Counted from the first letter of the stretch, positions 1 to 10,724 are shown. The stretch is 64,000 nt of DNA from Struthio camelus (GCF_040807025.1 NC_090968.1:372001-436000), one strand, 5' to 3'. Notes: generated by a model not told the origin, from the letters alone. Made by a program: numbers and translations.

Positions 1-96
1 CCCTCCCAGGGCTCCCCTCCACCTCCACGGCACGATGGAGAACACAGCCTGCAAACGGATCCCACCGCTCCTGCCAAGGCTCTTTTGAGAATGTAG

Positions 97-412
97 GGTA
101 GTTACAGTGATAGGATGCTGTTAGGATAGCTAGCGTAGAGTTGGTTATCATAGTCTTAGCGTGTAGTTACTTACAGTATTCTTAGAGCAGTTGGAGTATC
201 CTTAGGTCATTGTAATTTCTCTAAGGGTAGGAGACAGCTAGTCTGCCTGGCTATACTTAGGGCAGTTATTATAGTTATCATATAGTTACCATTAGCATTA
301 TTACTTATAGTTAGAGTTAGTTAGAGTTACTGTTCGTAGTTATCCTTAGGCCATAGTAATTCTTGCTGGAGGGTCGTTAATGTTAGAGGAGAGTATTAGG
401 ATGGTTTCAGAT
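97..412. repeat. TAG/TTA-rich low-complexity tract, copy 1
   Basis: About 315 bases dominated by short words such as TAGTTA, TAGAGTTAG and CTTAG, with a marked strand asymmetry of G/T/A over C. No gene or known element was recognised. It starts directly after the TAG stop of the plus-strand open frame that crosses the unit boundary. Confidence 0.7.
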
Positions 413-3113
413 AGCTAGCCTGGCAGGAGGCTAGCTCCCCCACTCCCCACCAGCTGGGGCACAGCAAGCTCATGGGCTTGCACTTTAGGTGCAGTAGCTA
501 ACTCCTAAGAGAGGAACTGTCTGCACAGGCAGGACAAGAAGAAAAAAGCTTAATCCCTACGTTGCAGCCGATAGAGGAAAATCGGAGTGCTGGCTGCTTT
601 TTGGAAGAAGGCGTCAGAAACATAATTAACACGAGAGTTCCTCAGCAGGAGGTGATCACAGTGTTACCCTCACAGGGCATGTCTCCCCACAGCTGCTGCG
701 GCGTTGTTTCCCACACCATCTTCCTGCAGAAGGAAGACCCTTGACTCGCACCCGAAAAACATGCCACTGAAAAGGAATCCTAGGAGAAAGCAGCAGAAAT
801 ACGCTTAAGCATCCCAGCTGCCAAGTCTTTCAGGTGACAAAGTTCATCTGAGGAACACCCCATACCTGCCACTTTGGGGGCAGCATGGTTTTGCCCACCC
901 CCCTCCTGAATGGGGGCAAGACAGGACAACCCAGCAAAACCACATCGCCTTCACTAACAACAGCTTGCAAGCCCCTGAGGAAAAGCTGCCCCTCAAAACA
1001 ACTCCTGTTTTAACAGGTCACAGGGTTAAACACCTTCCTCCCCTAAAGACATTACAAAGCCATTGGCTGCCGTCCCTTGCCCAAGAGGAACTGCACAGCT
1101 TCTGCTGGCAAGCAGGTATCAGAAATCCAGGCAGACAACACAGCTCTGCCCTGTGAGCTTCCAGCCCTGATCCCACCCACCAAACATGGGGGAGCTACAA
1201 ACCCCCCCGGGCCCTGCCCCGGACACTTCACAGCTACAGAACTGCCCCACTTCTCTCATTTCGGCAAGGCATCTGTTACTGTTCAGGAGTTCCTCTCACC
1301 CGTGTGAAATGACACGGGTTTGTCTCTGGAGACACAATCTGCCTACTTGCCCAGAAAAAACCCACAGCCGCTTCCATTCAGTCACTGTGGAATTTCCAAA
1401 TGAATGCAAAACAGAGGGAGAACTTTCCTCTCTCTCGGTTTCCCAGCCCACTTGCCCTCTCAGCTGGTACATCAAGAACAGGACGAGATGCCTGTGGGCT
1501 TTCTCTAAGAGCTTAGGCTCAGTAGTACAGATTAAGGCCTCATGAGGAGGAGGTCCAGTTCCCTTTTCCGGGCGGAACAACCCACTCCGGAACAGAGATG
1601 TCTTTGTAACGCCTCCTTTGTAGCGCCGCCTTCTGATGTCTTTGCGCCTTCCCTTCTTCCGGCGGAGAGTGGCTGCTTAAAACAAAACCAAAGCAAAAAA
1701 GCACCCCACTCATTCATCTCCCTGTTTTGGGCCAAAAGAGCTGCAGAAGGATCAAAGGACACCGAATGGCTGCGCAATAAAGCATCAGAGGATATTCACT
1801 GCAGGGGAAGTAAAGCATCTAGGGGGCCAAAACACCCAAACCTTAACTTTACATGCACAAATGACAGGCTGTGACCTAGTGGTTATTGGCCAGGGAGACC
1901 CAGCCAGTCAAGCAGAGCGCTCCATGAAAGCACGTGCTCCTTGCTTTGCCGAGGTCAAAAGGAGGAAAGCAAATGCAAGAAGAAAAGGGACAGAGAATCA
2001 GGCAAGGAACCGCATTAGGCCCTTCCACAGATTCACGGTGTGCCTGAGTGGGTGCCCCTCTGCAAGCACAAATACAGGAAAGGCCCTTGGGCTACTGCCT
2101 CTGGCAGGGGAAGCTCCCAGGCCACAGCCTGCTGGAAGAATGCTCGGAGGAAAAAAAAAGAAAACATCAGTATATAGTGCCCTCTTCTGATCCTCCTTCC
2201 TAGACAGCTGCTGTTCAACACTGCCCAAGAGAGTGCCAGTGTGAACCAACAGCTCGTTTGACCCAGTGGACCCCGCTGCTCCTGCTCTGGAAAGCTGTTG
2301 GTGTAATCGTCTTCCCCACCTCGGCATCAATGGCAAAGACATCTAAGGAAGCCAGGTTAGCTAGAGATTTGTGTTACGCCAGCTAACACATGCAGAAATG
2401 CTTGCTAACGCTGCAGAGCTGCAATAATTTGGAAGCTCTAACAGTGGGAGGTGCCAGGAGGAGAGTTACAAAGCTCTTGGAAGAACGCAATGCCCTCCGT
2501 GGACAGCACGCTTCCGCTTCAGCTGTCAGGCTGCTACTAGGAAGCCCCTCCCCGACAGTCTGCCCTCAGGTCAAAAGCCTAGCTTTACTGATTGCTCTCT
2601 AAAGGCAGTTCCTTTGTGCCAGGGGCCACCACGTACTTCACAGCAAAGCTTTGGCTCTGAATATACTGGGGAGTTGGCACAACCCAGGCATCCAAGACCC
2701 TGCAAGGAGGGCTCATGCTACGGCCTGACATAGGCTGGGAGCAGCACCATGAGGCTAAAGGGAGAGCAACCCATACGCCCCATCCTCAAGGACAAAAAGG
2801 ATGAGGTCTGCTATCCTTGCAGGTTTTTAAGGAACTGCTTGTTAACACCACATAAGACCCAAGTGCTTTGGAATTAAGTAAATCCTTGCTCAGGAACCAA
2901 AACAACCAATAGGCATGGCAGGGATTGAACTGCCAAGCCGGAAGGTCCAAATACATCGGCTCACTCAAGCAGCCTTGGAAGCGGATGCAGCAGCAGCCGC
3001 ACTGCTGAGGCTCTTGTGCATCCCGGTGCAATTCAGGGCATGCCCGCATCGTGACGGAGGAAGGATGAGCACTCTCACTGTCGGTTAGGTAACTGCCTTG
3101 CTCATAAGCATGT
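413..3113. other. Stretch without recognised gene (unit 5' part)
   Basis: Only short unrelated open frames (up to about 119 codons) on both strands, with no domain or convincing exon chain. A plus-strand AATAAA at 1776-1781 could end a transcript entering from the previous unit. The stretch recurs at 19877-22577, 39337-42037 and 59703-62403. Confidence 0.5.
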
Positions 3114-3185
3114 GAATTAATGAATCATCGAGTTAACAAATCAGTGAACTAGCTAATTAAGTAACTACAGAATTAATGACTTAGG
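3114..3185. repeat. Degenerate 8-base tandem array (9 units), copy 1
   Basis: Read in steps of eight the sequence gives GAATTAAT, GAATCATC, GAGTTAAC, AAATCAGT, GAACTAGC, TAATTAAG, TAACTACA, GAATTAAT, GACTTAGG. The shared pattern is a purine, then AA or AG, then T or C, then TA-rich positions. The first and eighth units are identical. It looks like an old short-period repeat. No function is inferred. Confidence 0.55.
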
Positions 3186-4836
3186 CTAGTCTGCACAGAA
3201 AGGATTCACTCTTTCTTTGCTTTTGGGGTTTTTTTTCTTTTTTACCTAATAAGCTCATAAGACTAAAGTTGGTTTCACAAAGTACGCTGTCCTGTAAATT
3301 TGAGAGATCACAACGTGACACACAGATCCGCCTTTTCCTGGGAGAGACCTACAACCAACACTCAGGGTAGCCCATGCTCATTGTGCTTTAAAGGCACCCA
3401 AGCCAGTATGGTGATAAGAGACTCTGTACCTGACCAGATCATTTCGCAGTGGGCCCCAAGCATCACCACATTGATGTCTGCACTGACAGATGGGAAAGTG
3501 TTCGGAGAAAAACCACGAGTCAGCTTTCAAGCACCATTAGATGTATGGGGCTCTCAGGTTATGAGGGACAACGCAGACAGATTCCTCATACGCACTGGCT
3601 GAGTAGGAAGCGTCAACTCGGACAAAGAGGCCTTCTGACTATCATGTGAAAGTTGACGAGGACTGGAGCACGGCATCTGCTGGGGCTTTAACTGCAAGAC
3701 TCCACACTGGACCAAGTTAGTCATTTTGCAAGAAGGGATGCTGCTCCTGCCTCACAAGCAGAGCTTGTCATTTTGTACCACCCAACAGCCTTTCCTCAGA
3801 TTCCAGGATCTACCCCAAAATAATTACAAAACTCATAGCTTTGCATAACAATGGCACAGACATGTGAAAAAAGTACTTGTCAACTACCACGTAAATAACA
3901 AACAGTGAAAAAAGGAAAAAAACCCAGCTCATGGGGACAATAGCAAATGTGTGCACATGACATTCTGACAAACTGCTGGCTAGAGAAGAAAATTGTTTGC
4001 CAGCAATCCAATTACACCTGACCTCCCTGCAGGGGACGATTCAGGACACCTGCAACAGTTCCATGCCTTCAGCTTTCTAGAGAAGCTCCAGAGAAGACAC
4101 GAACCTGATCTAAACAAGGGAACTTGGCTTGTCCCGAAAAGGTGCAATTTGCTTACTTGCTTTGGAAGCTCTGCCATCATAAACAAACAAACAAACAAAC
4201 AAAATACCATGCACACCCCCCCCAAACAAACAGTTACAAAGGGATTATTTAAGAGTCTTGCCTAAAGTCTGCATTAATGTAAGACCAGGGCACCCAAAGG
4301 TGCACACAGAATTTGTCACTCACCATTACTGCAAACAGCCAGACACTACAAAGGTCAGCCCGAGGAGAAGAGGGTTAAGTAACAATACCCACTCTTGACC
4401 AGAGAGACTGTTGTTCTGTCCTTCTTTACCAAACACTTGGTGCGTTAGAAGCCGTTTGATCACACAGGGCAAGACCCATTTTCTCCTCGTGATTCAGAAG
4501 GGAACAGGGGAGTCTTGGCTTTCCTAAAGCAGCCATAGCCAGGAAACACTGATGCACAGAAGGCAGAAGCAAGGAAACGTGAACCCCTGCTTAGCTAGCT
4601 CCGTCTCCAGCAGCAATGCACACCTCGAGCAGAGGGTTTTGCTCTGTCTTTACCATTTGGGTTTAAGCAAGGGCCTGGGCGAAAGGAATTAAGGACATTT
4701 GTGTCGAGGAACATTGGAAACAAAGGGAAGAAAACGGGCCCTAACCTGTAAAGGGTTTGAAAAAGTTCTTGATGCAAAGGAGAGCAACGGGCTTGAGCTG
4801 GCTTCAACCCACGTATTCCTTCCTGGCGACTGGGGA
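3186..4836. other. Stretch without recognised gene
   Basis: A comparatively AT-rich stretch with short open frames only (for example 100 codons at 3300-3602, product not recognised) and the (AAAC)n tract at 4181. The counterparts are 22650-24294, 42110-43750 and 62476-64000. Confidence 0.5.
4181..4204. repeat. (AAAC)n microsatellite, copy 1 (5 units)
   Basis: Five AAAC units followed by AAAA, and shortly after a run of C and two more AAAC units. This is the longest allele in the window. Confidence 0.9.
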
Positions 4837-5030
4837 GGCCCAGCGTTGTGACAGTGAGCCCATGATAGTAATGGGTAAAGGGGATCACATTGGTGTTGTG
4901 ATGGAACTGTATAATGCAACTGCTAGAGTTTGTGAAGTGTACACTTGCATTGTGGTTTCAGACTGTTGCTGTATCGCTCTGCTAAATCAGACATCCCATG
5001 TAGCATCAAATACCTCGAAAGGAAACTGTT
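4837..5030. repeat. Dispersed repeat, left member, copy 1
   Basis: This stretch is a diverged direct repeat of 10518-10710. Shared blocks in the same order include AGCGTTGTGAC, CACATTGGT followed by TTGTGAT, and TGCTAAATCA, then a conserved stretch ending in GAAACT. The order and length suggest two old copies of one transposable element family, possibly an LTR. The class is inferred; no terminal TG..CA or target duplication was established. Confidence 0.6.
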
Positions 5031-5099
5031 ATGGGGATGGGAGCTCTCACAGCTCCAGGCCTTTCTGCCCCTGTCGCGCTACAACATTGGCTGAAAGCA

Positions 5100-5465
5100 C
5101 CACTCCGTTTCCCCCGGAGGGTGGCAAACAGCTCCCGCGCCCAGCTCAGGTTTCGGGGGCCAGTTCCCTTCCAGCGACTCCCACAGGGGAGCCCAGCAGA
5201 GCGGGGCCCAGTGGCAGCAGCCTTTCCTGGCGGAGGCTCCGCTGGAGGACAACTCCCACTGCCCCGGGGCCGGCCTCACGCTGCTGGGGCGAGGGCAGGA
5301 GCCGGAGCCGCCCGCGAGGCCGCGTGTGGAGAGAGCAGAGAGCTCGGAGCTGTGACGTGCGGGTCTGCGGGGGACCGGCCTCGGGCGGCGGTGGGGAGGG
5401 CAGTGGCACCTGGCGCTGCAGGGCCCCGGGCCTGGGCTGCTGAAGAGAAGGAAGGGGAGGCCCAG
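5100..5465 (+). promoter_or_regulatory. CpG-rich block with CRE core and splice donor, copy 1
   Basis: GC- and CpG-dense block holding a TGACGT core (5353-5358). It ends at CCCAG followed by GTAATG, a plausible plus-strand splice donor at 5466. This is what a promoter plus first exon of a plus-strand transcript would look like. No start codon or downstream exon could be firmly linked to it. The minus-strand TMEM191-like gene ends about 570 bases away and points toward this block. Confidence 0.4.
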
Positions 5466-5519
5466 GTAATGAGAAGCTCCTGTGTGTCTTCGGCCTTGCG
5501 GCTGAGGAAGTAAAAGGGG

Positions 5520-5825
5520 GTGATTGTGGTGGTGCTGATGAGGGGCCTGGAGGACATCCCCTGTCTGGAGATGGTCAGCAAGAGCATGCTGGTGCTGGCC
5601 AAAGTGGTGCATGAGCTGAAGGGCAAGGACCTGGGCTCCGCTTTCAGGGACACTGCCAAGTGCAAAGACCATGGCGGGGCACGGTGGCCCTCACGAGTCC
5701 ACAACGTCTGCTCGATTCACACGCCGTCTCCAGGCTCGGACGCCTTTGCCTGCTCAACACCCTGGGACAAGACAACCCCGGGCCTTGGAAAGTACACCGA
5801 GTACACCAAAGGAAGGAAACCCTGA
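5520..5825 (+). other. Unrecognised open frame with a helical block, copy 1
   Basis: The first 50 or so codons from a GTG read like a real protein segment: hydrophobic-heptad spacing, with words such as GLEDIP, LEMVSKSMLVLAKVV and HELKGKDLG. The rest turns compositionally random. An in-frame stop sits directly upstream at 5511 and no acceptor was convincing, so this may be one exon or a degraded gene piece. The family is not recognised. It recurs at 24978-25283 and 44434-44739 with an unchanged N-terminal block. Confidence 0.25.
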
Positions 5826-6039
5826 ACCCCCTCCCCCCCCCAACAACCACCTCAAATCACCCCCTGCCCACAAAGGCCACCATGTGAAAAGACTCTGGGG
5901 CTCCAAGGGCCTCTCTCTGCGTGCGCACAAAGCACACTCGACCACACCAAAGTGGTCTCCGAGGACGTCTTATTCAGCGGGCACCCAGCAGGCTCCACGA
6001 GGCCGAGACCTACGGAGACGCGGGGCTGGGCGACGGCTG

Positions 6040-8482
6040 TCAGGAAGGCAGCAGCCCCTCACTCCACAGGCTCAGGGTCTCTCCCAGCACGTACACCAGG
6101 TGAGCATAGCTCTGCTCGGGTAGCAGCCACAGCAGCAGCCGGTAGAGGAACTCCTGGTCATACTGGGAAGCGTAGAGCACCACGGCGCCCAGCACGAAGC
6201 CGACGACCAGCTCCAGGCAGATGAAGAGCATGCAGAGTCTCCTGGGGCACAGCGCAGGCATGGGAGAGGGCGCAGGGCAGGTGCATCCCAACCCTCTCCT
6301 GCCCTGCACCCACCGCTGGGCCACGCGGGCCCCTTCAGCCAGCCCCACCGTCTGCGCCCCCACCCCCCAACACGCACTGCTCGTCGCTCCCTGGTGGAGG
6401 GTTGCAGAAGAGCCGCCAGGAGCCCAGAAAGAAGAAAGCTTGGCGCAAGGAATGCGCTGCCGGGGCGTGATTCCCAGCTGCAAAGCCCACAGCCAGTGAG
6501 CAGGACCCGCCAGGCCACAGCCCGCTCGCTGCACAGCAGCCCACACGTGAGCCGCAGGGCATCAGGGACCCCAGGGGCAACTCACTGCAGCCACGTAGCC
6601 ATGCCGCATCTCTTTGCCAGCTCCTGCCTCTCCTGCAGGCCAACACAGAGCGGGGACACTTGTGGGACCCACACGGGGCTGCATGGCGCCCCTCTCCCCA
6701 GCAAGACCCTGCCAGCTCCTGCAGGCTTTGGCGCTGCCTCTCCCCCTTACCAGCTTCGCTTCCAGCAGCTCCGGCAGCACAGACCCCTCCACCTCGGGCT
6801 CCTGCTCCATCTGCTGCTTGCTGCAGGCAACAGAGCTTGCTTGGGCGAGCGCTGACCTCCATGGCCGCTGGGGCTGCCCGTCGCAACATACTGCTGCCCC
6901 ACAGCAGCCATCGGGGTCTCCTGTCCCGCCACATGCTGCACAGAGCCCCTGCATCCCCTCCCCGAGGCCGGCACTGGCGTCCTCTGGCCCTCCAGCTGCA
7001 GCACAGAGCTGCTGCATGCGCCTGTGGGGAGAGGTGTCCCCGGTGCCCACTCACTAGGCATTTTCCAGCTCCAGCTCCTCCACTTCCTCTCGAAGTGGCC
7101 TCAGTTCAGCCCGCAGCACCTGGCAGACAGAAGGGGCCCGGTCCACGTGCCTGCTGCAGCCTCCTCCAAAGCCCCCGGCCAGTGGGCGCCCACCACCCTC
7201 TGCCCTCGCCCCTTTGGCACTACCTTTGCCCGCTTCTCCTGCTCACGCAGCTGCTGCTTCAGCTGGGCCGAGCGCTGCTGCTCCTGCAACTCACAGGGCA
7301 CACAATGCAATGCCACCAGTGGAGCTGGCAGCTGGGCAGCCCCCTCCGCCTCCAGCCCCAGGGCTCAGCCCCCTCGCAACTGCCCCGCCCCAGGGCCCCG
7401 GGAGGGCTGGCCACAGACAAGGCCAGCCAAAGGGGAGTCACGGCCCCTGGGGCTAGTGCCCTCCCCAGGCCCACTGCTGGCCAAGGCTGAGGGGTGCACC
7501 GATGCCAGCACTGGCACCCCACCAGCACTGGCACCCCACTGCTGCCAGCGCAGCTCTCCCTCTCCCCTGTACCTCGTCGAGCTCCTGCAGCCTCATGCGC
7601 CTCTCCTCCTTGGCTGCCTGCAAGCGCTCCTGCGGCAGAGGAGAGGAAGAGGAGCACTCAGCAGGGCACGGGCTCTCTCCTGTGAGATCTGCTCCTGGCA
7701 GCGGGTCCCAGGCCCTCCGCCCTCCCGGCTGCCCTCGGCCCCCAGCTCCCACTCTGCCACTGTCCCTCGCACGCGCCTCCCCTCTGTACCCAGCTCTGCA
7801 GGCACCAGCGGGCAGCCAGAGGCCCCTGGCTCCGCTCACCTCCAGCTGGGGCAGCAGCTCCTCCATCACCTGCAGCTCCTGCTGGCTGCTGCAGCACCGC
7901 TGCCTGAGGGCACAGTTCTCCCGCGCCAGCTCCTGGGCAGCAGCCTGCAGCTCCTGCTTCTCCTCCTGCTGCATGGGGAAGGGGGCAGAGCAGGGCTTCA
8001 GAGCCAAGCAGAGGGGGCACAGAGCAGGCCTTCAGCGGGGGCACCACCAGCCCCGCGCACCAAGGCCACTCCACGCCTACCAGGCACCGCAGCAGCTCCT
8101 TGCAATGGCCCCTCTCCTCCTTGCTTTCATTCAGCTGCTCCAGCAGCCTGCTGTGCTCGGCCAGCAGCCCTTCCAGCTCCTCCGCCCCTCTCCTGCGCCT
8201 CTGCTGCCTGCAGCAACGGGGTGCCATCACACCACACGCACCGGCACAGGCCCTCCCACCTGCCTGCCCTTCCTCCGCCAACCTCCGCACACCTCCCCAG
8301 CCTCCTGCATTCCCGCGCCCAGCCACGTCGCGATCACCCCACCTGGCCACCTGCTTGGTCAGGCGGGCGTTTGTGCCCTGCAGCGCCTCATAGTCCTTCT
8401 CCAGCGCCTCCAGGAGATTCAGCAGCTCCTGCTTCTGCGCCTGTACCCGCTGCAGGGCCAGCTTCACATCCGCCACCTCCAT
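6040..8482 (-). CDS. TMEM191-like coiled-coil membrane protein, copy 1
   Basis: Nine coding exons chain in phase: 8482-8343, 8207-8081, 7968-7840, 7629-7573, 7283-7224, 7119-7055, 6820-6751, 6632-6586 and 6241-6040. All have GT donors and AG acceptors and total 897 bases, i.e. 298 residues plus TGA. Residues 1-230 are an almost continuous coiled coil rich in E, Q, L and R (start MEVADVKLALQ). Residues 237-256 form one hydrophobic membrane segment, followed by a short tail ending SEGLLPS. A long coiled coil with one C-terminal membrane helix, a length near 300 and a GLLP(S/T) end match my knowledge of vertebrate TMEM191, whose function is unknown. The ATG at 8482 opens the coiled coil, and a leader exon probably lies upstream (8833-9080). 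Family assignment is by recognition only. Confidence 0.7.
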
Positions 8483-8832
8483 GGCTTGGGCTGTGCGCTG
8501 GGAGGCAGCACGGTGTGAGGGGGCTACAGCCCGTGTGCTCGGGCACACAGGGACGCTCACGTGGTCACTACCCTTCCCGGCATATACACACATAAACACT
8601 CGCGCACACTTACAGACCCATATTGCGTGTGCTCCAAACGATGTCCTCGTGCACAGCTGGAAGCAGCCACCCTGCTCCCCCACAGTCCACGTGTGCCAGG
8701 CACACATGTACAGCCCTGGCCCACGGGCAGGCACACTCGGGCTGTGGCGCTGGCAGTTCCCCGAGTCCCACCGCCCCCACCGCCTGGCCCGACCCGGTCC
8801 AGCCCGTGCTGGACGTCCCCCACGCAGCTCAC

Positions 8833-9080
8833 CTCCACTCTGCAAGCACGCCCCGTGGGAGCCCAGCCGCCTCTGCCAGGCAGGGCACGAGGAGGCACAG
8901 GCAGCGGTGCCTCTGGCGAGCGGTACCAAGGTCTGCTGCCAGCCCCAGAGCACGAGCCCAGCACCAGCCCCAAAAGCCTTGCTCGACCCCCCGCGCCTCA
9001 CACCCGAGCTTGGCACGAGTCTGACCACCAGGCAGCTGGGCGAGACTCTGCAGCCGCCCGAGGCAATGCAGCAGCGCTGC
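8833..9080 (-). promoter_or_regulatory. Probable 5' leader exon of TMEM191-like gene, copy 1
   Basis: On the minus strand GTGGAG is followed by GTGAGC, a strong donor at 8832. A matching acceptor (CCTCCCAG) lies about 15 bases before the ATG at 8482. This suggests a non-coding first exon ending at 8833. Its upstream edge near 9080 is a guess. Counterparts are 28291-28538 and 47745-47992. Confidence 0.4.
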
Positions 9081-9100
9081 GCTGTCACAAGAGGTTGGGG

Positions 9101-9126
9101 CCGTCACAAAGGGCCGTCACAAAGGG
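9101..9126 (-). promoter_or_regulatory. Two tandem 13-base CRE-half-site repeats, copy 1
   Basis: CCGTCACAAAGGG occurs twice head to tail (minus strand reads TTTGTGACGG), with a third GTCACAA just before it at about 9084. TGACG is the half-site bound by CREB/CREM/ATF factors. The position just upstream of the proposed leader exon fits a proximal promoter of the TMEM191-like gene. The binding factor is inferred. Confidence 0.4.
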
Positions 9127-9716
9127 CCCCCGAGAGCGCTGGCCAGGGGTGGCCAGTGCCCCCCGGCAGGCACCCGCCTCTTGTGCTCCCCCAGCCTCCT
9201 CCCCGGGCACGGAGGCCTAAAGCCCAGGGCTGGAGATGGGAGGAGAAAGCCCTGGGGAAGCCCTTCATCCCCACAGCCTCTGCTGCAAGATGCCAGCTGG
9301 CCTGGCCCAAAAGGGCTCTGCGCTAGAGCCCAACCACTGGGGACCCTGTGGCAGCAGGGGCAGACAGGCAGACGCCTTTCCCAATGCATGGCAGACTCAT
9401 TTCCCGCCATGGGGATGGTGGCCTTGCTTGGCCCACAGCTCCCAAGCCGTTCCTCTGAAACAGAGGCCAGCCTCCAGTCCCCTTTGCACGGAGAGCAAGC
9501 CAGCTTTCTGTGCAACAGTTGTGGCCAGTCACTCCCTGTGTCCTCTGAGCCGGCCTGCCTTGTTGGGGTCTAGCGGTCAGTGGCACAGGGCGCCGGCAGG
9601 AGCCAGCAGGGCAGCAGGGACAGGCGTCGCACCTGGAGCCCACACGTTGCCCAGAGCACAGCCCGGTAGGGGCATGCTTAGACTCATGTCATGGCTCTTC
9701 ACTAATGGGCGGGTAT
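9127..9716. other. Stretch without recognised gene
   Basis: GC-rich sequence with short open frames only. Nothing recognised. Counterparts follow at 28585-29174 and 48039-48628. Confidence 0.4.
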
Positions 9717-9772
9717 CAGATCTACTGGCAGAATGATGAACACTAACAGAAGCGCAGATCTACTAGCAGAAT
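9717..9772. repeat. Imperfect 18-base direct repeat, 38 bases apart, copy 1
   Basis: CAGATCTACTGGCAGAAT at 9717 recurs as CAGATCTACTAGCAGAAT at 9755 with one change. It opens a stretch with an unrecognised 142-codon frame (9733-10161). Whether this belongs to an LTR-type element is unknown. Counterparts are 29175-29230 and 48629-48684. Confidence 0.5.
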
Positions 9773-10517
9773 TGCTAACAAGGCCATCTCAAGTACAAGG
9801 AGATCCCATAGGGGCCCCTGCACTGTGTGCTTCCCAGGGAGATAGCTTGGAGTGGGCCATAGCTGATGCATCGCATGGCGGGTATGCTGCCTCTCTCTCA
9901 CATCTTGCATGCAGATCAGAGACACTGCAGGTTCAGTTCTCGGACGTGCTCCCCAACCAACAGCATACCGAGAAAGAGCACGCCAACACCCACTCCCCCT
10001 ATCAGCTAGCTGAGAGAGAGGAGCTTCCCGCTGATGCCAGCTACCCACAGCTATTGTCTCGCGGGAAGCTCAGGGGCTGTGCTCCAGCGGGCAGACCCCT
10101 CACGCGCTATAATCACCCTTTTCGCAGTGTTGTCCTGGAGCGATCAGTCCAGCCTTGTTGATCCGCTGCGCTTTGGGCCTGGGAATCTGCGGGGGACAGA
10201 TCACTAAGCCTCAGGGAGACAAGCTGTGCCTGTGCTGTTTGGCAGCCACCCTTAGTTTTCATGCTTAACGCCCGAGCTCTCCTTCCTCCTAGCCGTAAGC
10301 TTATTGAAGCCAGCCTGGACACCAGTTTGTCCACAGCACAGGCTCAGGTGACAGGTATTTTTTTGCAGTAAGCGGTCATTCCTGCGAGAGCCTACTGTGA
10401 CTGACCAACAACGCCTACAATGGGAGAAGGCTCAGAGGGCAAGGTGCCCCATGAATCGCAAGGACAGTGTAGGATGCAGCTCACTAACCGCAGCTGTTGC
10501 ACACAGACCTGACCAGC

Positions 10518-10710
10518 GTTGTGACGCTGAGCGTGTCTGAGACTGGAAATGGCAACCACATTGGTATTGTGATTGGTATTGTGCTTGAACTGTCTAGCTA
10601 GATGTTGTTCACACTTGTACTGTGATACACTTGAATTGTGCTCTCAGGGCATTGCTGAATCATTGTGCTAAATCAACACCCCCTGTAACATCAGATTCCC
10701 TCAAAAGAAA
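10518..10710. repeat. Dispersed repeat, right member, copy 1
   Basis: Direct, diverged counterpart of 4837-5030. It lacks 7 bases near 10600 that copy 3 and the left member keep, and a CR1 fragment follows directly. Confidence 0.6.
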
Positions 10711-10724
10711 CTTTTGAGGCCTGT

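Noticed and set aside
2920-2990. tRNA-like T-arm on the minus strand (GGCAG TTCAATC CTGCC)
   Set aside because: No matching acceptor stem, D-arm or anticodon arm at the right distance, so it is probably chance or a SINE relic.
4757-5443. 228-codon plus-strand frame
   Set aside because: Its first part lies in the dispersed repeat and its second part in the CpG block. No domain, and composition follows the DNA.
7024-8595. Long plus-strand open frame (523 codons) and its copies at 26482 and 45936
   Set aside because: It is antisense to the coiled-coil exons of the TMEM191-like gene. Its L/Q/S/P-rich composition is the shadow of E/Q/K-rich codons, and no exon signals support it.
7658-9088. Minus-strand 476-codon frame taken as one protein
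   Set aside because: It contains real exons 1 and 2 but reads through introns with clear GT and AG sites. The upstream part has leader-like, non-coding composition.
9733-10161. 142-codon plus-strand frame
   Set aside because: No recognised domain. It is associated with a short direct repeat and may be element-derived, but there is no evidence for a product.
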